Assembly: GCA_024408655.1 (NCBI GenBank) | Contig: JAKSUV010000002.1 | Location: forward strand, 34,159 to 98,158 | From: Bacilli bacterium | GTDB lineage: Bacteria; Bacillota_I; Bacilli_A; RFN20; CAG-826 | Direction: 5' to 3' | DNA: 64,000 nt | Shown here: positions 53,422 through 61,104 of the stretch, piece after piece | Position numbering within the stretch: the first letter of the stretch is position 1 | Layout: each line of letters begins with the position of its first letter | Program-made: the position numbers and the translations under genes | Notes under the pieces: generated by a model | What the model was told of the DNA's origin: nothing | Database searches by the model: none | The model's input: only the letters and a program-made list of their open reading frames with translations

Positions 53422-54984
53422 TTAGACCGAGAAGATAAGGCAAACACTATGCTCTGGTGGTGTTACTTCCGGGTGATCAGGATCATATATTGTCTCAAGA
53501 AGCGTCTGTGGGTCGCCCGTACCCGTACAATCATAACTATAGGCATTGTGCGCTTGCGCTAGTCCAGGGGTGCGCAACCAAAAACACCCTAGTTTTCCTG
53601 CTATCTCCGCTAAAACTGTTTTATTCGCAAAAGCAGCAAATTGATCTCCCTCTTTAATTTCCCCTTCAGGGTCACCCGGATTTATTGCTTGCCCGGTTAA
53701 TTGTGAATAACTTGGGGCGCAAAATCCATCATTAATAGTGTACATAGGATCATTTTCTATCGGTATAGATGGATCGTAACATAGTTGTTCAGGTGTTTTA
53801 ATATTGTCTTTTAATATAGCTGGTAGAGATGCGCGGATTGACTCGGCTTTTCTACGTACATTTGAAAATTCATAAAGACTATCACGACCATAAGCAATCT
53901 TTTCGCCCTCCTCAACTTGCTCAGCACATAACATAAATGTGAATTTCGCTTCGTTTGCCTTAGCCTCTCTATCTTCATCGACAACAATTGCTTTTAATGG
54001 TCTAGATTGACCTATATCCACAGTTCGCACTTTACCAAGGTAGCCGCGTTCATCGTCGCGCCAATCATCAGCATAAATGGCACCCTCTTTATGAAGTTCG
54101 GCGAATGATTTTCCTTGAATTTCGGTTAAAAAAACGTACCAACTGTCACTTTCAAATTCACCAGGCTCAGGGATGACGCCATGCTGAGCATACAATGTTA
54201 TATTGTTTGTGACAGGTGTGCCACCTTCACCGAAGATAAATTGTTTACCGCCAATAATAGTTTCGTCATCCCACCAAGTAACATCCGATACAGGTTCGTC
54301 GTGTTCATCCTTTACAATAGGTGCATCCTTAATAGTGCTATTATATAAAACATTTTTGTCCGCATATTTATCCAATGTACATCCAGGGGTTTTATCAACA
54401 TAAAAAACGGTGTAAGTATTAATTTCGAATTTACCATACGCCGTAATTGGATCGTTAATACTTAAATCGGTTAATTTATCGTTGAAATTAAATTCATGGT
54501 CGCATTCTGGCGTTGTGTACCAATTCTTGAAAGAATACCCTTCTTTAATCGGAACATTTGGACGTTGTACCAAGTGGTTATATTCAACAGTTTGGGTGGC
54601 AGAGAGTTCTTCTAAGCTTTCGGCATCAACAAATTTGATGGTGTAATTATGATGGATTGGTCTTCCACCAATATAACCTAATCCACCAAGAATAGATAAA
54701 GCCAAGATCGCAACAAAGGACAAACAACTAGTAATAATTAACGGAGCAACAAGCGGATTCCGTCCTTTTTGCTGCTCACCAGCAACGTTTTTGGCAAAAT
54801 ATTCTTTCGCGTACTCTAAATAGTCCTTATTCTTCCATTTCGGATTCACCGGAATATAGATAACTAAATTCTTGCTTTTGCCGCTCAGTTCGTAAAAAAT
54901 TGCGCAACTAACATAACCAGGCCGCGTCGAATTAGCAAGTCGGTATTGAACATTCTTAATTTCTGGTATTTTATCCTTACGCAC
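53422..54984 (-). CDS. Membrane-anchored InlB-repeat protein with C-terminal DUF6273-like domain
   Basis: 520-residue paralogue with a different anchor: about 87 cytoplasmic residues, one membrane helix at about 88-112 (LIITSCLSFVAILALSILGG), then two or more InlB-type modules (YTIKFVDAESLEEL ... GYSFKNWYTTPECDHEF ... and TVFYVDKTPG), and the DUF6273-like domain from SDSWYVFLTEIQGKS to the end (FWLRTPG, HSVCLIFSV). The start codon is GTG at 54984, no ATG being suitably placed; an extended -10 ends seven bases before it. The cytoplasmic part, shared with nothing else here, could receive a signal from outside; that is speculation. Confidence 0.7.
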   Translation of the reverse strand: MRKDKIPEIKNVQYRLANSTRPGYVSCAIFYELSGKSKNLVIYIPVNPKWKNKDYLEYAKEYFAKNVAGEQQKGRNPLVAPLIITSCLSFVAILALSILGGLGYIGGRPIHHNYTIKFVDAESLEELSATQTVEYNHLVQRPNVPIKEGYSFKNWYTTPECDHEFNFNDKLTDLSINDPITAYGKFEINTYTVFYVDKTPGCTLDKYADKNVLYNSTIKDAPIVKDEHDEPVSDVTWWDDETIIGGKQFIFGEGGTPVTNNITLYAQHGVIPEPGEFESDSWYVFLTEIQGKSFAELHKEGAIYADDWRDDERGYLGKVRTVDIGQSRPLKAIVVDEDREAKANEAKFTFMLCAEQVEEGEKIAYGRDSLYEFSNVRRKAESIRASLPAILKDNIKTPEQLCYDPSIPIENDPMYTINDGFCAPSYSQLTGQAINPGDPEGEIKEGDQFAAFANKTVLAEIAGKLGCFWLRTPGLAQAHNAYSYDCTGTGDPQTLLETIYDPDHPEVTPPEHSVCLIFSV

Positions 54985-54991
54985 GTTAGTT

Positions 54992-55000
54992 ATTTTAGCA
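54992..55000 (-). promoter_or_regulatory. Extended -10 of the 520-residue surface protein gene
   Basis: Minus strand TGC-TAAAAT, identical to the parE element, ending seven bases before the GTG start. Transcription would begin on or next to the start codon. Confidence 0.55.
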
Positions 55001-55043
55001 TATTAACTACGCAATATTAAAAATATAATTAGAGGAGATGGAG

Positions 55044-55526
55044 TTATTTGTTCTTTTGGATGCTAAGAATTTTTACATTATAGTTGGCTTTGCTACGCAC
55101 CGTAATTTCATCGCCCACTTTGTGACCACATAAAGCCAGGCCGAGTGGTGATTCATTAGAAATCTTGTTATTAAGTGGATCGGCTTCGACGGTGCCAACA
55201 ATTTCGTAGGTTTCTTCTTTCCGTTCGTTACTCGCTTTAATTGTGACACAACTACCAATGCCAACGACTTTGTCGTTATTCCGGTCTTCTTTAATAACTT
55301 TGGCGTTAGCTAAAATGTGTTCAATTTCTTTAATCCGACCTTCGACTTCCCCTTGCCGGTTTCTTGCGGCATCGTAGTCAGCGTTTTCTTTTAAATCGCC
55401 TTGCGCCCGAGCGGCCGCTAAGGCTTCAATAATTTGGGGTCTTTCGGTGTTAATTAAACGGTTTAATTCTTCTTTAAGTTTTTCTTCACCATCTTTTGTG
55501 AGAATGGTCTTGTTATCATCTTCCAT
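55044..55526 (-). CDS. greA: Transcript cleavage factor GreA
   Basis: 160-residue RNA polymerase factor that rescues backtracked complexes. An N-terminal coiled coil (LTKDGEEKLKEELNRL, with the acidic tip GDLKENADYDAAR) precedes the FKBP-like C-terminal domain (SPLGLALCGHKVGDEITV). The start at 55526 follows AAAGGAG and matches the family; an in-frame ATG 48 bases further upstream has no such support. Confidence 0.96.
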   Translation of the reverse strand: MEDDNKTILTKDGEEKLKEELNRLINTERPQIIEALAAARAQGDLKENADYDAARNRQGEVEGRIKEIEHILANAKVIKEDRNNDKVVGIGSCVTIKASNERKEETYEIVGTVEADPLNNKISNESPLGLALCGHKVGDEITVRSKANYNVKILSIQKNK

Positions 55527-55622
55527 AAAAATTCTCCTTTCTCTTGGTGTGCTATTGATTATATCAATCACCAAAATATTTGCAAGTGGATTACGTTAGT
55601 AACACTTATATTAAAAATTACT

Positions 55623-56288
55623 TCAATTCGTAGGTAATTGTTCTGGCTCTAAATTGACTTTTACTTTGTTCCGCGCTAAATCGACATAATATTTCACGAT
55701 ACCAAGATCAAAATCACTAAAGGGACCGCTACTCGTCTTCTTCACAGAGATTTCAGAATTAATCGCCCGGATAATAAAGTCTTGGCGGTTCATCGCCGTT
55801 GGCGCTGTCATCGCAATCTTAGCGATGTGGGATAAGTTGTTGGGCCGTGGACCATCCACATAAATAAGACTTTCTAGTGGTTTATTTTCGTGTGGATGAC
55901 CTTGAATATCAATCTCGCCAAAGGCTAAGATACACTTTGGGCGATTACCATCAAGCATATATTCAGGACGCATAATGGCGCTACCAACATAGCAACTTCC
56001 TAAACCAAGTTCATGGAGTTTAAGCATTAAGGGCACGCTATAATAACCCGCTTCTTCTTCGTTATCGTGAACTAATAAAATCGCGTTCCGCGCTTTAAAA
56101 CGAAGAGAGAAGAAGAACCGGTTATACACAAACACCCGGTCATACACCACTTTAAATTTTAAATGATGCTCTTCGTTTAATTGTCTTACTAGGTTATCAA
56201 TAATATTGCGGCGATTTAAATCAAGTGGTTCGTTCTTATAAGAACGGACGGAGTGCCGACTATTTAAAAATTCGTATAAATTTTCCAT
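55623..56288 (-). CDS. Nitroreductase-family protein
   Basis: 221-residue FMN-dependent oxidoreductase of the nitroreductase fold. The start NLYEFLNSRHSVRSYKNEPL is typical (SRHSVR binds FMN phosphate), and the later HELGLGSCYVGSAIMRPEY, LAFGEI and IAMTAPTAMNRQDF fit. The APTAMNRQ segment, normally near residue 35, is found near 165, so the domain is circularly permuted or of the divergent subfamily with the order changed. Substrate unknown. Forms an operon with the TSCPD gene; AAGGAGA precedes the ATG. Confidence 0.8.
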   Translation of the reverse strand: MENLYEFLNSRHSVRSYKNEPLDLNRRNIIDNLVRQLNEEHHLKFKVVYDRVFVYNRFFFSLRFKARNAILLVHDNEEEAGYYSVPLMLKLHELGLGSCYVGSAIMRPEYMLDGNRPKCILAFGEIDIQGHPHENKPLESLIYVDGPRPNNLSHIAKIAMTAPTAMNRQDFIIRAINSEISVKKTSSGPFSDFDLGIVKYYVDLARNKVKVNLEPEQLPTN

Positions 56289-56299
56289 ACTGTCTCCTT

Positions 56300-56554
56300 T
56301 TACTTCCTTGGGTGATTAGCCTCTTCTAGCGCTAAGGCTAATTGATCAGCGCACGAAGTTTTCTTATACCCGCACATGTTCCCTTTAAGCTTAGCGATGA
56401 TTTCATCCGCCTTTTGGCCTTCGAGTAATTTCCCAATAGCCCGTAAGTTACCAGGACAACCACCAACAAACTTAATATTCGTAACGATTCCGTCATTTAA
56501 ATCGAAATCAATCTGGGATGAACAAACATTTTTGGTGTGATAGGTATAATGCAT
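56300..56554 (-). CDS. TSCPD domain protein
   Basis: 84-residue protein matching the TSCPD/YbdG-like small family: VCSSQIDFDLNDGIVTNIKFVGGCPGNLRAI and CGYKKTSCADQLA. The domain is related to a C-terminal part of class II ribonucleotide reductases; stand-alone copies are common in Firmicutes and of unknown function. Conserved Cys residues suggest metal or redox chemistry. GGAGG precedes the ATG, immediately after a palindrome. Confidence 0.83.
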   Translation of the reverse strand: MHYTYHTKNVCSSQIDFDLNDGIVTNIKFVGGCPGNLRAIGKLLEGQKADEIIAKLKGNMCGYKKTSCADQLALALEEANHPRK

Positions 56555-56566
56555 ATTTAACCTCCA

Positions 56567-56632
56567 TAAAGCAATATTGCTTTAAAATAAGTTAAGTTAC
56601 TGATAAGGAAAGAGTTTATCTTTCATATCAGT
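56567..56632 (-). promoter_or_regulatory. Structured leader of the TSCPD-nitroreductase operon
   Basis: Between promoter and gene the minus strand holds two hairpins. The first, 56599-56632, pairs ACTGATA with TATCAGT and inside it GAAAGA with TCTTTC. The second is a perfect 18-bp palindrome, TAAAGCAATATTGCTTTA at 56567-56584, directly before the GGAGG ribosome site. No known riboswitch is recognised. Confidence 0.5.
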
Positions 56633-56636
56633 GCTT

Positions 56637-56665
56637 ATTATATCTAATCTTGTATTTAAAGGCAA
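56637..56665 (-). promoter_or_regulatory. Promoter of the TSCPD-nitroreductase operon
   Basis: Minus strand: TTGCCT, 17-bp spacer, TATAAT at 56637-56642, giving a leader of about 75 bases. The -35 overlaps the small hairpin at 56662-56676 (GCAATC/GATTGC) that may weakly terminate the ABC exporter operon. Confidence 0.6.
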
Positions 56666-56682
56666 TCTATGATTGCTCTTCA

Positions 56683-58425
56683 CTAATGAGCGTTATAAAG
56701 TTCGTAATAGTAACCATGCGCTTTAATTAATTCGTCGTGATTACCGCGTTCAATAATTCGTCCATCTTTCATCACGATGATTAAATCCGCGTGACGAATG
56801 GTTGATAAACGATGCGCGATGACAATGGAAGTCCGGTTATCCATCAAAAGATTAAACGCCTTCTGGATGTTAACCTCCGTCCGCGTATCAATGTTACTCG
56901 TCGCTTCATCTAAGATAAGGATCTTTGGTAAGACAAGCATTAAGCGCGCAATACAAATTAACTGCTTTTGTCCAGTTGATAAACCTTCATCGTCATCGAT
57001 AATCGTTTGGTAGCCTTGGGGCAACTTCATGATAAAGTCATGAGCGTTCGCCGCAATCGCCGCGGTCATCACTTCATCATCACTTGAGCCGTCTTTAGCG
57101 TAGCGGATATTATCAAGAACCGTGCCTTTAAAAAGCCAGGTATCTTGTAACACCATCCCCACACTCTTTCGTAAAGAAGATGGTTTAATGTGGTTAATAT
57201 TTTCGCCTTCTAATTTAATTTCACCACTACTTACATCATAGTAACGCATTAACAAGTTAATGAGTGTGGTCTTGCCGCATCCGGTTGGTCCCACTAACGC
57301 CACCCGTTTATTTTGTAGCGCCTTAAAAGAGATATCTTTCAGAATCATCCGTTCTGGTTGATAAGCAAAATTAACATGATTAATTTCGTATTCGCCTTTA
57401 TTAACTTCGATTTCTTTAAGTGTGTCTTCTTTCACCATATCCTCCGCGTCAATTAGTTCAAAGATTCGCCGTAAAGAGGCGAAGGAATTAGCAAGCTCAG
57501 TTGTTACTTCCGCGATTTCGTTAAACGGACGCGTATATTGACTCGCGTAGAATAAGAAAGTCGAAGCCATCCCGATTAACGCTGGATATTCTTCAACACT
57601 TTTTGCGTCGCGGATAACAACGATAAGGCCGTAAGTGGCCACACAAGCGTAAATAATCGCGTTCGCAAAGCGAGTCGTAGGACGCGCTAACGAGCTCACG
57701 AATTGGGCGCGAACTCCAGCAGTCTTGAGTCGATCATCAATCTCGTTAAAGCGTTCCGTGTTTTCTTTCATTAAGCTATACGCGATGACCGTTTTTTGTT
57801 CCGTGACCATTTCGTTAACTAAACCCGCCATCTCACCATTGACTGCCGCTTGGACCGCAAATGACTTCTTCGAAAGTTTAGTGACAAAATAAGCAATCAC
57901 CGCGCTTAACGGAGTTAAAACCACGACTACTAAAGCGATATCCCACTTGGTCATAAACATAAAGATCATCGTTAGAATAACTGCGACAACGCCACGGAAG
58001 ATATGCGTAAAGCCATGAATAAGTCCATCATAGACTTGATCAACATCGTGGGTAACACGGGTGAGTAAATCACCATGATAATGCGCATCAAGATAACTTA
58101 CTGGTAAAGATAAAATCTTTTTAAAAGTCGCTAAACGAATGTCGCGAATGATTAAATAAGTTGAAACATTTAAAAGACGACCCATTAAAATACCAAAGAC
58201 GGTACCCGCTGCGGTAATTGAGAACGCTTTAACAAGCGGGATAGTTAATTGACTCATTTCAAAGCCTTCACCAAACAAAGCGATGATTTCATTACCCATG
58301 ATGCACGGGACGTAGAGGAACGCGCACTCAAATAAAATAGCGAAAATAAGCGCAATAATGATATTTCTTCGATACGGTTTCGCGTATTTTAAGATTCGCT
58401 TGAGCATTATTTTTACACTATACAT
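56683..58425 (-). CDS. ABC exporter half-transporter, subunit B (canonical Walker B Glu)
   Basis: 580 residues from the ATG at 58425, which has GAAGGAG six bases upstream; a longer in-frame start lies wholly within the neighbouring gene. An N-terminal six-helix exporter domain (about 1-320) is followed by the ATPase domain: Walker A GPTGCGKTT, Walker B ILILDEATS with the catalytic Glu, and a changed signature LSTGQKQ. With subunit A it forms a BmrCD/LmrCD-type heterodimer; multidrug or lipid export is the family role. Overlaps subunit A by eight bases. Confidence 0.92.
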   Translation of the reverse strand: MYSVKIMLKRILKYAKPYRRNIIIALIFAILFECAFLYVPCIMGNEIIALFGEGFEMSQLTIPLVKAFSITAAGTVFGILMGRLLNVSTYLIIRDIRLATFKKILSLPVSYLDAHYHGDLLTRVTHDVDQVYDGLIHGFTHIFRGVVAVILTMIFMFMTKWDIALVVVVLTPLSAVIAYFVTKLSKKSFAVQAAVNGEMAGLVNEMVTEQKTVIAYSLMKENTERFNEIDDRLKTAGVRAQFVSSLARPTTRFANAIIYACVATYGLIVVIRDAKSVEEYPALIGMASTFLFYASQYTRPFNEIAEVTTELANSFASLRRIFELIDAEDMVKEDTLKEIEVNKGEYEINHVNFAYQPERMILKDISFKALQNKRVALVGPTGCGKTTLINLLMRYYDVSSGEIKLEGENINHIKPSSLRKSVGMVLQDTWLFKGTVLDNIRYAKDGSSDDEVMTAAIAANAHDFIMKLPQGYQTIIDDDEGLSTGQKQLICIARLMLVLPKILILDEATSNIDTRTEVNIQKAFNLLMDNRTSIVIAHRLSTIRHADLIIVMKDGRIIERGNHDELIKAHGYYYELYNAH

Positions 58426-60160
58426 GCTTAGCTCCTTCGATATCTTGCGATGCGCAAATCTCGTGATAGAGAGCACAGCGCGCATATAACTCAGCGTGCG
58501 TCCCGACGTCGATAAGTTTCCCTTTATCAAGCACCAAAATCTTATCCGCGTCCATGATGCTAATCGCCCGTTGGGAAATGATGAGGGTCGTTTTATCAAG
58601 TTTTCTTAATTCGTGTCTTAGGTTCGCTTCAGTTTTATAATCAAGCGCACTACTAGAATCATCAAGGATTAAAACTGGAGCATTCTTCACTAGCGCGCGC
58701 GCAATATTCAGGCGTTGTTTTTGTCCACCACTGAGGTTTTTGGCGCTTTGGTAGATCTTATAGTCTAAACCCTTACCGGTTTTTGCCACAAAATCGCTCG
58801 CCTGAGCAATTTTCAGCGCTTGACTTATTTCCTCTTCATTTGCCCCGCTTTTCCCCCGGCGCATGTTCTCTTTGATGCTGCCATTAAAAAGCACCGCCTT
58901 TTGCATCACGGTTGCTAGTTCCGCGTTTAAGACGCCTGGTGCATAGTCGCGTACATCACGACTCGCAAAGAAAATGGAGCCGCTACTCACATCATAGAAA
59001 CGGTTTAATAAATTAATTAAAGTGGTTTTACCAGAACCAGTACCACCAATAATACCAACGGTCTCCCCTTGTTTAATCGTAAAGGAAACATTTTCTAAGG
59101 CGGCATTAGCCTTATCGTTATATTTAAACGAAACGTTTTGGAAGCTAATAATAGTGGGATCATTATAGGTGACTTTATCAACTGTTCCATAGGTTAAGGA
59201 TGACTTTAACGCTAAAACCTCGTTGACCCGTGAACTAGAAGCGTAGGCCTTTGCAAAAAGAGTGGCTAAGATAGTCGAGGCCATCACCGCTAACTGAATT
59301 TGGGTAAAGTAAGATAAGAACGCTTGTATATCACCTTTAGTGATCCCACCAACTAAAAAGAAAGTACCACTCACATACATCACTAGGAGAGCGATCGCAT
59401 TCGCTAGTAAGAAAGTAAGTGGATTTAGTAACGATTCAATTATTGCTACTTTCGTTTGGATGTTGGTGAGTTTCTTTTGCCCATCCACAAAACGAATAAA
59501 TTCGTATTTTTGTTTATTAAACGCCCGAACCACCCGGTTACCACCAAGGTTTTCTTTACTAATCCGCGTGACGTTATCAAGTTCCACTTGGGTCCGATGA
59601 GTCAGCGGGACTAAATAAATCATCACCCCATAAATTAAGATGAGCAATAAAATGGTAAAGCCCATGATCAAGAAGCCAATTTTCCAATTGATAATAAAGC
59701 ACATAATCGTGGCCCCAATAATAATAATGGGCGCGCGCATGAGCATTCGGATGATCATCCCGACTCCGTTTTGCATATTCACTGTATCGGTTTGAATTCG
59801 TGTGATAAGACTAGCGGTTGACACTTGATCAAGCTCTTTAAAAGATAAGGTGTTAATGTGGCGGTATAAATCATCCCGCATATCGCAGCCAAAGGCTTGG
59901 GCCACTCGCGCGGCAATATATTGGGCACATAGAGTCGTGAGTAAACCCGCGACCGCTAGAGCAAGAAGCACCCCACCGCACTTTAAAAGTTCGCTAATTT
60001 TATCACCGACAAAGGCTGGATTCTCCACGACATCGTCAATCATGTAGCGGATAATAAACGGAACTAATAGTTCCCAGGCGACTTCTAACGCTTTTAGGAT
60101 GGTGCCTAAAATAACAAAACCACGATATTTAGTTAAATAACGTTTAAATAGTTTTATCAT
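58418..60160 (-). CDS. ABC exporter half-transporter, subunit A (degenerate Walker B)
   Basis: 580-residue partner with six membrane helices and an ATPase domain. Walker A is GGTGSGKTT and the signature LSGGQKQ is intact, but the residue after Walker B is Asp rather than Glu (VLILDDSSS). Together with the changed signature of subunit B this gives one complete and one degenerate ATP site, the pattern of heterodimeric exporters. It overlaps the upstream membrane-protein gene by 17 bases. Confidence 0.92.
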   Translation of the reverse strand: MIKLFKRYLTKYRGFVILGTILKALEVAWELLVPFIIRYMIDDVVENPAFVGDKISELLKCGGVLLALAVAGLLTTLCAQYIAARVAQAFGCDMRDDLYRHINTLSFKELDQVSTASLITRIQTDTVNMQNGVGMIIRMLMRAPIIIIGATIMCFIINWKIGFLIMGFTILLLILIYGVMIYLVPLTHRTQVELDNVTRISKENLGGNRVVRAFNKQKYEFIRFVDGQKKLTNIQTKVAIIESLLNPLTFLLANAIALLVMYVSGTFFLVGGITKGDIQAFLSYFTQIQLAVMASTILATLFAKAYASSSRVNEVLALKSSLTYGTVDKVTYNDPTIISFQNVSFKYNDKANAALENVSFTIKQGETVGIIGGTGSGKTTLINLLNRFYDVSSGSIFFASRDVRDYAPGVLNAELATVMQKAVLFNGSIKENMRRGKSGANEEEISQALKIAQASDFVAKTGKGLDYKIYQSAKNLSGGQKQRLNIARALVKNAPVLILDDSSSALDYKTEANLRHELRKLDKTTLIISQRAISIMDADKILVLDKGKLIDVGTHAELYARCALYHEICASQDIEGAKHV

Positions 60161-60683
60161 GTTTCGCCTTCTTTGGCTCCTGATTTAAAACGAAACGGAA
60201 GAGGTTAAAGATAATCACGCTAGTGACTAGTGAGAAAGCAAATTGCACGCCAAAGCCAAGCAATAGATAAATAAGCGGAGCTTTGACGTTTGAAACGATG
60301 ATTGGTAAACTCGGGTCCTTTAGTCCGAAATGAGTAGCGCGATATAACATATTTTGTAGCGGCACTGAATAAACTGATTCAATGGTTAATAGAATTAACA
60401 CCACAATCGCATAAATCCGAATTGATTTACCAAGGGGTGCTTTACTATGGAAATTAAATTTCCGGTCTAAAATAAAAATTACTCCGTAATAAATAATTAA
60501 AGCGGTTAAGGTACTTAAGAAAGCACTAAGCGCCATTGATTGATGCGAAAGAGGTAAAACAATCACGCCCTTAAAGCGATAAAACACATATTGTAAAGAC
60601 GGGATGGAAAAGATTTTAATAAACAGAGCAATCCAACGATAAAGCTTGTGGCGTTTATATTGTTTTTTAGTGCTGATTTCCAT
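60144..60683 (-). CDS. Hypothetical integral membrane protein
   Basis: 179 residues, not recognised. A basic N-terminus (KKQYKRHKLYRW) is followed by about four hydrophobic segments (near residues 15-35, 48-72, 88-108 and 135-168) and a charged C-terminus (NQEPKKAKHDKTI). It overlaps ruvX upstream and the exporter subunit A downstream, so it is probably translated with them. A role with the exporter is possible but unproven. Confidence 0.7.
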   Translation of the reverse strand: MEISTKKQYKRHKLYRWIALFIKIFSIPSLQYVFYRFKGVIVLPLSHQSMALSAFLSTLTALIIYYGVIFILDRKFNFHSKAPLGKSIRIYAIVVLILLTIESVYSVPLQNMLYRATHFGLKDPSLPIIVSNVKAPLIYLLLGFGVQFAFSLVTSVIIFNLFRFVLNQEPKKAKHDKTI

Positions 60684-61104
60684 TTTCCATTCTCCTTAAG
60701 TAAGTCTCAAGAATCATTACTGCGCTTTCCATATCGATGACTTGTTTACGTTTCTTTCGTGATAAATCCGCTTCAAGAAGAATTCTTGTGGCTTGCATCG
60801 TGCTCATCCTTTCATCCATAAATTCAATGTGGAGAGTAGGTAAGTGTTTTAAAAGTTCGTCTTTAAACTTGCGTGCCGCCGTACTTGAAGGCGATTCAGT
60901 TCCGTTCATATTAAGTGCTAAACCAATGACGATGTCATTAATGTGTTCTTTTTTGCACACTTCGATAACATGAGTGATTGCTTGTTGATACGCTTTTTCT
61001 TGGAAACGAAAGTTTTCGTAGCCGTGCGCCGCGATGCCTAAAGTATCAGAGATGGCAATCCCTAAAGTTTTCGTCCCTAAATCTAAACCCATAATGCGGT
61101 TCAT
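60667..61104 (-). CDS. ruvX: Holliday junction resolvase-like RNase YqgF/RuvX
   Basis: 145-residue RNase H-fold protein involved in 16S rRNA end processing and possibly recombination. MGLDLGTKTLGIAISD at the N-terminus (catalytic Asp7), IVIGLALNMNGTE (second acid region) and FMDERMSTMQA are family motifs. It follows alaS, as in Bacillus (alaS-yrzL-yrrK) without yrzL, overlapping it by four bases (ATGA). Confidence 0.94.
   Translation of the reverse strand: MNRIMGLDLGTKTLGIAISDTLGIAAHGYENFRFQEKAYQQAITHVIEVCKKEHINDIVIGLALNMNGTESPSSTAARKFKDELLKHLPTLHIEFMDERMSTMQATRILLEADLSRKKRKQVIDMESAVMILETYLRRMENGNQH

Noticed and set aside
58426..58599. Longer N-terminus for exporter subunit B
   Set aside because: These 58 codons lie entirely within the ATPase end of subunit A in another frame and encode no family sequence; the ATG at 58425 has a strong ribosome site.
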